Below are positions 8,592 to 15,837 of a DNA stretch of 27,784 nucleotides, piece by piece; position 1 is the stretch's first letter, and each line of letters opens with the position of its first letter. This DNA is from DATLBY01 sp035526665. Lineage in GTDB: Bacteria > Acidobacteriota > Terriglobia > Bryobacterales > Bryobacteraceae. The position numbers and the translations under genes are program-made. The notes under the pieces were generated by a model. That model did no database searches. It saw only the letters and a list, made by a program, of their open reading frames with translations, and was not told the DNA's origin. The DNA is taken from contig DATLBY010000298.1 of assembly GCA_035526665.1 (NCBI GenBank), forward strand, positions 1 through 27,784, read 5' to 3'.

Positions 8592-9011
8592 ATGAAAGAT
8601 TTTCAAGGGTTTGCTGCGGAAGAGGACGTTGTAGAGTTGTCAAAGCAGGGATATTTCACAATGCTGTTGGATGAAAATCTCCTTGCTTTGGAAGCAGCAC
8701 TGGAAGACGACGGCTTTAAAGTAATTGTTCCACAGCAAGGATTGCAGGATGAGGTTATCAAACGCAAGGCCCGGGGATGGGCCATCCTGACGAAAAATTC
8801 GAAGGATTTTATTGATGACGCAGTGCGATATGACTACGATGTGATCGGGATCGAAGCCATCAAGTTCCTCGACGTCCAATTGGATCGGACAAATGAAACT
8901 GTCCGCAAAATTTCCAATGCTGTTCGACGGAGTCAACTTGGAACACGCAAGGGCAATTTTTTATTGAAGATCCGAGATAACGGCTCCTTTCATCTGGAGC
9001 AATTGGTGTAG
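8592..9011 (+). CDS. PIN-like domain protein (DUF5615-like)
   Basis: A 139-residue protein whose middle resembles the PIN-like DUF5615 family, many members of which are toxin-type nucleases. It shows MLLDENLLALEAALEDDGF (D27/E28), then D53/E54, then AILTKNSKDF with D72, in the order expected for the acidic active site. GGAG at 8582-8585, six bases before the ATG, supports the start at 8592 over the TTG at 8580. No antitoxin-like gene is adjacent. The coding sequence is clearly richer in A and T than its neighbours and sits beside a tRNA gene, which hints at horizontal arrival. Function in this organism is unknown. Confidence 0.7.
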   Translation: MKDFQGFAAEEDVVELSKQGYFTMLLDENLLALEAALEDDGFKVIVPQQGLQDEVIKRKARGWAILTKNSKDFIDDAVRYDYDVIGIEAIKFLDVQLDRTNETVRKISNAVRRSQLGTRKGNFLLKIRDNGSFHLEQLV

Positions 9012-9022
9012 CTGCGGAATAG

Positions 9023-9070
9023 CCGCCCATGCGGCGTTGCTATCACAATCGCTGATGGCGGGTTATTTTT
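9023..9070 (+). terminator. possible intrinsic terminator after the PIN-like gene
   Basis: An imperfect hairpin pairs CCGCC at 9023-9027 with GGCGG at 9057-9061, with a large loop containing further short pairings, followed by GTTATTTTT. It begins 11 bases after the stop codon of the PIN-like gene and ends just short of the oppositely oriented tRNA. The stem is short for its loop, so support is modest. Confidence 0.4.
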
Positions 9071-9072
9071 CG

Positions 9073-9161
9073 TGGTGGCTGAGGAGGGGGTCGAACCCTC
9101 ATGCCCAGTGAAGGACGACAGATTTTGAGTCTGTTGCGTATGCCAGTTTCGCCACTCAGCC
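9073..9161 (-). tRNA. tRNA-Leu (anticodon CAA)
   Basis: Read on the minus strand, the acceptor GGCTGAG (9161-9155) pairs perfectly with CTCAGCC (9083-9077), followed by A and an encoded CCA (9076-9073). The D-arm GCG/CGC, a long variable arm typical of tRNA-Leu, and a T-arm GAGGG-TTCGACC-CCCTC are all present. The anticodon stem CAGA/TCTG closes the loop CTCAAAA, giving anticodon CAA, which reads the leucine codon UUG. Length is 86 bases without CCA. Confidence 0.96.
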
Positions 9162-9174
9162 GCGAAGAAATTCT

Positions 9175-9180
9175 ATTGTA
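9175..9180 (-). promoter_or_regulatory. -10 element for tRNA-Leu
   Basis: On the minus strand this reads TACAAT, 13 bases before the mature 5' end of the tRNA. This is well placed for a short 5' leader removed by RNase P. No good -35 hexamer is visible at 16-18 bases upstream. Confidence 0.5.
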
Positions 9181-9250
9181 GCGTGGAAAGCGTCCCAAGC
9201 TAAAGTTTGGTCAACGGGTGACCTGGACTTTCACCTGGGACGCGGCTCTG

Positions 9251-9661
9251 CTATTTAATTTTGTAGCTTCCGTCCGCCAACTTCTCCCGGTGTGCCGTGT
9301 GGCATGCCGAGCAAGTGGCTGCCGCTGCTTTTAGGCTAGCCGTTGCCTGATCGCCATTCTCCGCGGCGGCGGCTTTGCCCAGTTCCTGGGCCGCGGCCGC
9401 GCCGTCCTGAGACCACTTCACCGCATCAGCGGTACCGGCCTTGGCGAAGTATTCCTCCATTTTTTTGAAGGCGCCATGGAGCGTGGCCGCATCCTTGGCG
9501 GCATCCGCGAATGCCTTGGCTTCAATCGCTTTTCTGATTTTGCCGTTGGCTCCGCCTGCTGCCTTCATGGAGGCCTTCAAATCTGCATCATCATCTGCAT
9601 GGGCGGCCACGGCAAACGTGGATACCAGGCAAACAAGGGCTAGTGCTATCTTTCGTTTCAT
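9251..9661 (-). CDS. cytochrome c'-like periplasmic monoheme protein
   Basis: A 136-residue exported c-type cytochrome. Residues 1-22 are a signal peptide (MKRKIALALVCLV...AHA). The mature part is alanine-rich and helical, like the four-helix bundle of cytochrome c', and its single heme site CSACH (C117, C120, H121) is near the C-terminus, as in that family. Cytochromes c' bind NO or act in electron transfer; the role here is unknown. The start at 9661 is supported by AGGAGA at 9671-9666 and avoids overlap with the upstream gene, which a longer reading (start 9715) would create. It lies 43 bases downstream of the ThuA-like gene on the same strand. Confidence 0.85.
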   Translation of the reverse strand: MKRKIALALVCLVSTFAVAAHADDDADLKASMKAAGGANGKIRKAIEAKAFADAAKDAATLHGAFKKMEEYFAKAGTADAVKWSQDGAAAAQELGKAAAAENGDQATASLKAAAATCSACHTAHREKLADGSYKIK

Positions 9662-9704
9662 CAAATCTCCTGTTCGAAGTTCAAATTGATTTACACAAAC
9701 GGAA

Positions 9705-10559
9705 CTACTTTTCATTTCCGGAGGAACGCTGCTTGATATCCTCGCCCGTCAGCCGCAGTGCCCACTTAATCGCTTCCAGATACATCTTCTGCACGTCCGG
9801 ATTATCCCAACTTTCTTCGGTGTGTCCGAAAGTTGAGTAAAACACCCGCCCATTGCCGTACATCTTAGCCCAGGCGACCGGAAAGTCTTTGTCGGTCCGG
9901 TGCACATTCTTGTTCGCAAGATCCAGCTTGCTTGCATCAAGCCTTGCCAGTACATGCACCTTGTCGCGGGAGAAGTCTTTGTGCTGATAGATTTCGTCGC
10001 GGATTGTGAATGAGGGCTTGAAAACCTTCATCGCCGGAAAATTCGGATCCTCCACAATCACCGGTGCGTCGAATACTCCCCAGGGATGGTTATCGAAGTA
10101 CCCGCCAATCATTTCTCCAAACTCAGGCCAGGTGAAATACGCATCGTCTCCGGTATGCGCGCCAACAAAGCCTTTACCATCCTCCTTAACGAAGGACATC
10201 AGGTCCACCTTCTGCTGGGGCGTCAGATCGCCTTCGCCGGTCCCGAAGTAGAACACGGCATCAAAGTAATTCAGGTTCCTGGCGTTTACATTTTTGCGCG
10301 GGCCAACGGAAATCTGCTGCTTCGTGAGTAACTGGGAATCCGTCCTGATATACGTGTCAAATAGCTTGGTTTCACGGCCTAAACGCTCGATTGTAGCCAG
10401 TGCATGGGATACCGAATCATGTTGGAAGCCGGTACGCACATCTCCAATTGCCAGCAGCTTCTTTCGCGCGGGCGCGCCGGCCGGCTGCGCAAATAGCGGC
10501 ACGCAGGTGATGGCAGTACCTAGAAATATCGTCAGGACGACCCGGCGCGTTGCATCCAT
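9705..10559 (-). CDS. secreted ThuA-like domain protein
   Basis: A 284-residue protein with a signal peptide (about residues 1-25, ending near PLFAQPAGA) followed by a ThuA-like, glutamine-amidotransferase-like fold. Typical segments are KKLLAIGDVRTGFQHDSVSH, YFDAVFYFGTGEGDLTPQQ, GKGFVGAHTGDDAYFTW, EMIGGYFDNHPW and a late FSTFGHTEESW. ThuA proteins were named for trehalose utilisation, but most secreted members have no proven reaction. They are common in soil Acidobacteriota and Planctomycetota with sugar-degradation genes. A TAAGAT hexamer (10571-10566) stands six bases before the ATG. Probably co-transcribed with the cytochrome c' gene. Confidence 0.87.
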   Translation of the reverse strand: MDATRRVVLTIFLGTAITCVPLFAQPAGAPARKKLLAIGDVRTGFQHDSVSHALATIERLGRETKLFDTYIRTDSQLLTKQQISVGPRKNVNARNLNYFDAVFYFGTGEGDLTPQQKVDLMSFVKEDGKGFVGAHTGDDAYFTWPEFGEMIGGYFDNHPWGVFDAPVIVEDPNFPAMKVFKPSFTIRDEIYQHKDFSRDKVHVLARLDASKLDLANKNVHRTDKDFPVAWAKMYGNGRVFYSTFGHTEESWDNPDVQKMYLEAIKWALRLTGEDIKQRSSGNEK

Positions 10560-10662
10560 AGAGTGATCTTATCCTTTCAAAGACGACGGTTAGATGCGAA
10601 AGGTAACCGGCCACAATTATTCTCACCGGGCTTGCCCGATTGGCTACACTCGTTCAAGAACG

Positions 10663-12114
10663 ATGGAAAAGCTCGCGCAACAGATTTTGGATATGGCGCT
10701 ACGCCCGGGCGTCACTTACGCCGATGTGCGCGTGGAAGACGCGCGCGACCGGTCCCTGGCGACCAAGAACGGCCAGGTGGCGGGCGCATCCGTTTCCGAA
10801 TCGATGGGAGTGGGAATCCGGGTTCTTTTGAATGGATCCTGGGGCTTTGCGGCGACCGATAATCTGTCTCCATCAGGTTTGGAGCGTGCCGCGGCGCTCG
10901 CCATTGAGATTGCGAAAGCCGGCGCCCTGGCCAGGAAAACCGGTGTTGTACTTGTCCCGGAGGATAAGCACCTGGCAGTCTGGGTATCGGATTGCGCTGT
11001 CGACCCCTTCACCACGTCGGTCGAGCAGAATTTCGCGCTGCTATTCAACATCGATGCGGAGCTTCGGCACAACCCGGGCGTGACAATGGCAGAGACCAAC
11101 CTGACATTCACGCAGCGCCGCCAGGTGTTTGTCTCCTCCATCGGCAGTATCATCGACCAGACCCGGACGACTACCGGCGCAGGCTATGCGGCTCTGAGCT
11201 TCCGGGGAGATGAAATCCAGAAGCGGTCTTACCCGAACTCCTTCGGTGGTCAGTATCAGCTGAAAGGCTACGAACTGGTGGACGAATTGCGCCTGCTGGA
11301 GCATGCTCCCCGTGTGGCGGAGGAGGCCGTCGCACTCCATTCGGCGGACCTCTGTCCGGAAGGCCGCTTCGATCTGATTCTCGACAGCAGCCAGTTGGGG
11401 CTGCAGATTCACGAATCCATTGGCCATCCGATAGAGCTCGACCGCGTGCTTGGGTCGGAAGCCAATTATGCGGGCATGAGTTTCCTGACGCTCGACAAGT
11501 TCAACGCTCTCCGCTACGGTTCGGAGATCGTGAACGCCGTGTGCGATGCACGGGTGGAGCACGGCCCCGGCCTGGGAACATTTGCCTTCGATGACGAGGG
11601 TGTCGCCGCGCAAAGCACGGACATTATCCGCCAGGGCCGCTTCGTCGGTTACATGACGTCACGGGAGACCGCGGCCGCGGTAGGAGACAAAAGATCGAAC
11701 GGGACCATGCGCGCGGACGGGTGGTCGCGATTGCCTCTCATCCGCATGACCAACGTCAGCGTGCTGCCGGGCGAGCAGACGTTGGAGGAGGTCTTCGGCG
11801 GAGTTCCCCGCGCCATCTACATGGAGACGAACAAGAGCTGGTCGATTGACGACAAGCGCTACAATTTTCAATTCGGGTGCGAAGCAGCCTGGGAAGTTTG
11901 CGATGGAAAGCGCGTCCGTATGCTGAAAAACCCTACTTATAGCGGCATTTCCACGGAATTCTGGAATAGTTGCATGGCCATCGCAAATCGAGATCACTGG
12001 ACGCTCTGGGGTGTTCCGAACTGCGGCAAAGGCCAGCCCGAGCAGGTGATGGGAACAGGGCATGGCGCCAGTCCCTCCCGTTTCAGGAATATCCAGGTGG
12101 GCCACGGAGCATGA
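10663..12114 (+). CDS. tldD: TldD-family metalloprotease
   Basis: A 483-residue subunit of the TldD/TldE zinc protease, known to trim peptides such as microcin B17 and CcdA. The zinc-binding HExxxH is H250-E251-x3-H255 in the family sequence HESIGHPIELD. A conserved late cysteine (C406 in FGCEAAWE) and the GxGHGASPSRFRNIQVG C-terminus are present. The start at 10663 (MEKLAQQILDMAL) matches the family; an upstream in-frame ATG at 10594 adds 23 unrelated residues. It overlaps the tldE partner by ATGA, as expected for a heterodimer made in equal amounts. No precursor peptide gene was found beside it. Confidence 0.94.
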   Translation: MEKLAQQILDMALRPGVTYADVRVEDARDRSLATKNGQVAGASVSESMGVGIRVLLNGSWGFAATDNLSPSGLERAAALAIEIAKAGALARKTGVVLVPEDKHLAVWVSDCAVDPFTTSVEQNFALLFNIDAELRHNPGVTMAETNLTFTQRRQVFVSSIGSIIDQTRTTTGAGYAALSFRGDEIQKRSYPNSFGGQYQLKGYELVDELRLLEHAPRVAEEAVALHSADLCPEGRFDLILDSSQLGLQIHESIGHPIELDRVLGSEANYAGMSFLTLDKFNALRYGSEIVNAVCDARVEHGPGLGTFAFDDEGVAAQSTDIIRQGRFVGYMTSRETAAAVGDKRSNGTMRADGWSRLPLIRMTNVSVLPGEQTLEEVFGGVPRAIYMETNKSWSIDDKRYNFQFGCEAAWEVCDGKRVRMLKNPTYSGISTEFWNSCMAIANRDHWTLWGVPNCGKGQPEQVMGTGHGASPSRFRNIQVGHGA

Positions 12115-13469
12115 GCGAGTCGATCCTGCTTCCCCGGCGGCTCTGCCAGGAGCTTTTCCAGGCGGCGGAGCAGGCCGCCGCCCGCGCTGGCGCGCGCGAC
12201 ATTGAGGTCGCCTTCGCTGCCAGCGATGAGGCGCTCACACGGTTTGCGAACAACGAGATTCACCAGAATGTGGCTGAGCAATCGAGTGCCATGTCGGTCC
12301 GGACCATTATTGATGGACGCACGGCCCGGGTCACCACGAACCGGCTGCACCGCGACGGAATCCAAGCCGCCGTGGATCAGGCGATTGCATTAACCAAAGC
12401 TGCGCAGGCTGATCCGGCGCTGCTTTCTTTATATGCCGGCACGGAGAGCGTCGACGGTTCCCGCTTCTCTGAGGCGATTGCAAACAGCACGCCGGCTGAC
12501 CGCGGGCGAGCCGTGGCCGAGGCGATCCGGATCGTGGAGGCGAAAGGACAGACCGCCGCTGGAATCTACTCGACCGCGCAAAATGTGGAGGCCCTGCTGA
12601 ACTCGGCGGGAGTCTTCCGGTATTATCAGGAGACCCTGGCGCAGTTTTCCATTACCGCCATGGCCGAGGACAGCTCCGGCTGGGCCAAGGCATCGGGATC
12701 AGATCCCAACCAGGTACAGCCGGCGCGTCTCGCCGAAACGGCGGCGCGAAAGGCGGCGGCATCCCGGTCTCCCCGCGAGCTTCCTCCCGGCCGGTACACG
12801 GTAATTCTCGAGCCTGCCGCGGTACTCGATCTGGTGGGACAGATCTTTGGGGACTTCAGCGCGACTGCCATGGCCGATCAGCGCAGCTTTCTCAATCAGC
12901 GGCTGGGGACCAAACTGTTTGGCGAAAACATATGCATCTCCGATGACGCAGGCGATCCGCTTCAGACCGGCGCCCGCTTTGACGGTGAGGGTGTAGCGAG
13001 ACAGCCGCTTATGCTGGTGGAACGCGGCGTGGTCAGCGAGGTCGCGTGGTCCCGCTCGCAGGCGGCCAAAGCGGGCCGTAAGCCGACCGGACATGGCTAC
13101 CCGCTTCCCAACGAACTGGGGGAAGCGCCCGTTAACATCGTGCTGGCTGGAGGCTCCAGATCCGTTGAGGATTTAATCGCGGGCACAGCGAACGGAATCC
13201 TGGTCACCCGCCTCTGGTACATCCGTGAAGTGGAACCTTACGAAAAGGTGATGACCGGCATGACGCGCGACGGCACGTTCCTGATTAAGGATGGCGAAGT
13301 GGGCTGCGGTCTGAAGAATTTTCGGTTCAATCAGAGCGTAATCGAACTGCTATCGAACGTCGAAGAGCTATCCGCCAGCGTGCGCGCCAGCGGCGAAGAG
13401 GCCTTTGATATGGTGATGCCGGGAATGAAAGCGCACGGCTTTCATTTCACTGAAGTCACGCGTTTCTAA
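12111..13469 (+). CDS. pmbA: TldE/PmbA-family partner of TldD
   Basis: A 452-residue paralogue of TldD that lacks HExxxH, as TldE/PmbA proteins do, and forms the non-catalytic half of the protease. Family segments include NEIHQNVAEQSSAMSVRTI near residues 45-65 and DGTFLIKDGEVGCGLKNFRF near the C-terminus. The ATG at 12111 overlaps the tldD stop in ATGA, with GGAG six bases upstream. An earlier in-frame start lies within tldD and is rejected. Confidence 0.92.
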   Translation: MSESILLPRRLCQELFQAAEQAAARAGARDIEVAFAASDEALTRFANNEIHQNVAEQSSAMSVRTIIDGRTARVTTNRLHRDGIQAAVDQAIALTKAAQADPALLSLYAGTESVDGSRFSEAIANSTPADRGRAVAEAIRIVEAKGQTAAGIYSTAQNVEALLNSAGVFRYYQETLAQFSITAMAEDSSGWAKASGSDPNQVQPARLAETAARKAAASRSPRELPPGRYTVILEPAAVLDLVGQIFGDFSATAMADQRSFLNQRLGTKLFGENICISDDAGDPLQTGARFDGEGVARQPLMLVERGVVSEVAWSRSQAAKAGRKPTGHGYPLPNELGEAPVNIVLAGGSRSVEDLIAGTANGILVTRLWYIREVEPYEKVMTGMTRDGTFLIKDGEVGCGLKNFRFNQSVIELLSNVEELSASVRASGEEAFDMVMPGMKAHGFHFTEVTRF

Positions 13470-13500
13470 CAACAAGCTCTAAAATGTAACTGAGGGCAGT

Positions 13501-14436
13501 TTGCACCATCATCATCATCACGGGACCAGAACGGTCCTGACCGTCTCCTTCATCGCGACCGCCATCTTCGTCGTGATCGAGGCCGCGGCCGGGGTTAACG
13601 CTCATAGTCTGGCGCTACTCTCCGACGCGGGGCACAATTTTACCGATGCCCTGGCGCTGCTGCTCGCCCTGTTTGGCGTCTATCTGCAGTCCAAGCCGGC
13701 CGATGACGTGAAGACGTTTGGATATCATCGCGGCGGCGTGCTGGCCGCCTTCGTGAATGCCCTCACGCTGGTCGTGCTCTCGCTCTATCTGTTCTACGAG
13801 AGCTATCAAAGGCTGCTGCATCCCGAGGCGGTGGCCGAGTGGACCATGGTGGGCGTGGCCAGCCTCGGCCTCGTGCTCAATGTCGCGATCCTCCTCGGCC
13901 TCAGAGGTGGTCAGGAACACGACCACCGGCATGACGTAAATATTCGCGCGGCGGCGGTACACATGCTGGGAGACGCACTCGGCTCGGTGGCCATCATTGT
14001 CGGAGCAGTGACCATTCACTATACCGGCTGGACGAGCATCGATCCCATCCTTTCCATTCTGATCGGGATTCTGATCATCTGGAGCGCCGTCGACATTGTG
14101 CGGGAGTCCCTGAATATTCTGCTCGAGGGCCTTCCCCGAGGCATCGAATTGCGCTCTGTGATCACGGCGATGCGCCAGATCCCTGGTGTGATCGACGTGC
14201 ACGACCTGCACATCTGGAGTTTAGGTTCTGGTACACATGCGCTCAGCTGCCACGCGCAGATCGAGGATATGCCGCCCTCGGCCAGCGAGAGCATCCTGCA
14301 GGAGATGAAACGCGTTCTCGGCGCCAACTTCAAAATCCATCACACGACGGTGCAGTTCGAGCACGCCCGCTGCGATGTGCCGGAAAACGGGTGCTGCATC
14401 ATCAGCGACGCGCAGCGCCACTCGCATACCCACTGA
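13501..14436 (+). CDS. CDF-family metal cation exporter (CzcD/ZnT type) with natural His6 N-terminus
   Basis: A 311-residue inner-membrane antiporter exporting Zn2+ or related divalent cations. Six membrane helices are visible. The transport site motifs are SLALLSDAGHNFTDALAL (helix 2) and AAAVHMLGDALGS (helix 5). The cytoplasmic ferredoxin-like domain carries DVHDLHIWSLGSGTHALSCH. The C-terminus has cysteines (C-DVPENG-CC) and an HSHTH tail. Translation begins at TTG 13501, preceded by GAGGG at 13492-13496. An in-frame stop at 13480 excludes ATG alternatives. Residues 2-7 are six consecutive histidines, likely a metal-binding extension. It follows tldE by 31 bases. Confidence 0.92.
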   Translation: MHHHHHHGTRTVLTVSFIATAIFVVIEAAAGVNAHSLALLSDAGHNFTDALALLLALFGVYLQSKPADDVKTFGYHRGGVLAAFVNALTLVVLSLYLFYESYQRLLHPEAVAEWTMVGVASLGLVLNVAILLGLRGGQEHDHRHDVNIRAAAVHMLGDALGSVAIIVGAVTIHYTGWTSIDPILSILIGILIIWSAVDIVRESLNILLEGLPRGIELRSVITAMRQIPGVIDVHDLHIWSLGSGTHALSCHAQIEDMPPSASESILQEMKRVLGANFKIHHTTVQFEHARCDVPENGCCIISDAQRHSHTH

Positions 14437-14461
14437 TCGTTTTGAAAGCCGGTAAGGCCGG

Positions 14462-14491
14462 TTGACTTACTCAGCCGTTTTTCGATACGCT
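14462..14491 (+). promoter_or_regulatory. promoter of the PAL-like propeller gene, probably leaderless
   Basis: The -35 TTGACT (14462-14467) and -10 TACGCT (14486-14491) are separated by 18 bases. The predicted transcription start, about seven bases after the -10, falls on or next to the ATG at 14499. No ribosome site would then be in the mRNA. Confidence 0.6.
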
Positions 14492-14498
14492 CTCACCA

Positions 14499-15401
14499 AT
14501 GCGGCTGACTTTCCTGGCGATTGTTTGTTTGGCAATGTCGATTTCGGCGGCTGAGTTGCAGACAGGCCCGCCGCTTCCCCACAAGCCGGTGAAGGACTGG
14601 GCCCAGCTTCCAGCCGGTTGGAATTTCGGAGAGACATCCGGCGTCGATGTCGACAAGAACGACAACGTCTGGGTATTTAACCGCGGAAAACATCCCGTGA
14701 TCCAGTTCGACAAGAACGGCAAAATGCTCCAGGCCTGGAACGACATGCAGATTGTCTCCTCGCACGGGATTCGCGTCGATCCGGATGGGAATATCTGGAC
14801 GGTGGATGTCAAAGGCCATACGGTCTTCAAGTGGACCCCGCAGGGCAAACTGCTGATGGTGGTCGGCCGGGGGGCGGGGAACAATGAAACGAAGGATCAG
14901 TTCAACGAGCCGACGGGCGTCGCGTTCGGCAAAAATGGCGAGTGGTTTTTCTCTGACGGCTACGTCAACTCGCGTGTTGTGAAATTCAACCGGGACGGCG
15001 AGTACTTGCTGCACTGGGGGAGCAAGGGGACAGGCGACGGCGAATTCAACCTGGTCCATGATGTAGCGCTCGATGGCAAAGGCAAAGTGTTCGTTGCCGA
15101 CCGTAACAATCAGCGGATTCAGATCTTTGATGAGAATGGAAAATTTCTCAGCAAGTGGACCGGCATCGGCGCCCCCTGGGGCATCACCTACGTAGCCCGG
15201 GAGAATGCCATCTATATGTGCGATGGAGTGAATAACCGCATTAGCCGGCTCAACATGGAAGGGCAGGTCACTGGCGTGCTCTCATCCTACGGCCGCGTGC
15301 CCGGCAAGGTAGACTTCGCGCACAACATCGCCGTCGACAGCACCGGAGCCATCTACGTCGCGGAAATCAAGAACTGGCGCGTACAAAAGTTCGCCAAGTA
15401 A
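14499..15401 (+). CDS. secreted NHL beta-propeller, peptidyl-alpha-hydroxyglycine lyase-like
   Basis: A 300-residue exported protein with a signal peptide (residues 1-18) and about six NHL-type blades. The pattern matches the lyase half (PAL) of peptidylglycine alpha-amidating enzymes, which splits peptidyl-hydroxyglycine into an amide and glyoxylate. Positions that are catalytic or zinc-binding in animal PAL appear conserved: Arg62 in VFNRGKH, three His at the starts of equivalent loops (H89 in SHGIRVD, H187 in VHDVALD, H275 in AHNIAVD), and Tyr155 in SDGYVNSRVVKF. No partner monooxygenase is in the window, so the natural substrate is unknown. Its stop is one base from the convergent argR stop. 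Confidence 0.8.
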   Translation: MRLTFLAIVCLAMSISAAELQTGPPLPHKPVKDWAQLPAGWNFGETSGVDVDKNDNVWVFNRGKHPVIQFDKNGKMLQAWNDMQIVSSHGIRVDPDGNIWTVDVKGHTVFKWTPQGKLLMVVGRGAGNNETKDQFNEPTGVAFGKNGEWFFSDGYVNSRVVKFNRDGEYLLHWGSKGTGDGEFNLVHDVALDGKGKVFVADRNNQRIQIFDENGKFLSKWTGIGAPWGITYVARENAIYMCDGVNNRISRLNMEGQVTGVLSSYGRVPGKVDFAHNIAVDSTGAIYVAEIKNWRVQKFAK

Positions 15402-15402
15402 C

Positions 15403-15837
15403 CTACGCCTGTAGGTACGCTAATAAGCGGTTCCGCAGCCCGGACGCGGTTTGATCATCCGGCGCAATCACAAGAACCGTATCATCGCCTGCCAGAGTGC
15501 CGACTATTTCCGGCCAATCTTCCCCATCCAGTGCGATTGCCACGGAGCTCGCATGCCCTGGTGATGTCTTCAGCACCAGCAGGTTTTGCGCTGCCCGAGC
15601 TTCCCAGAGAAATTCGGCCAGGATGGTGCCGATCGCGGGTCCGATTGAATTGCCTTCCACCTGCTGGTACCCTTTCGGAGTTTTGACGAGGCCCAGCTCG
15701 CGAATATCGCGCGAGAGCGTCACCTGCGTGGTCTGGACACCGACGGCATGCAATTCCTTGGCGAGCTGTTCCTGCGTCAGAATCGCTTGTGCTCTGATGA
15801 GCCGGATAATCTGTCCCTGACGGTAGGTCTTGTTCAT
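15403..15837 (-). CDS. argR: arginine repressor ArgR
   Basis: A 144-residue transcription regulator sensing L-arginine. The N-terminal winged helix (residues 1-60) ends in the recognition segment TTQVTLSRDIRELGLVK. The C-terminal hexamerisation and arginine-binding domain holds GTLAGDDTVLVIAPD, close to the family's GTIAGDDT signature. It is the last gene of the arg operon, starting within the argH stop (ATGA overlap). The two ARG boxes at argF are its likely targets, which would make the operon autoregulated. Confidence 0.95.
   Translation of the reverse strand: MNKTYRQGQIIRLIRAQAILTQEQLAKELHAVGVQTTQVTLSRDIRELGLVKTPKGYQQVEGNSIGPAIGTILAEFLWEARAAQNLLVLKTSPGHASSVAIALDGEDWPEIVGTLAGDDTVLVIAPDDQTASGLRNRLLAYLQA

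Noticed and set aside
13484..13489. ATG-TAA minigene before the CDF exporter
   Set aside because: A lone start-stop pair has no supporting ribosome site and is likely chance, although it lies close to the TTG start.
13501..13524. His6 tag as vector contamination
   Set aside because: The frame continues directly into a complete CDF exporter in native context between chromosomal genes, with mixed His codons and a native ribosome site.
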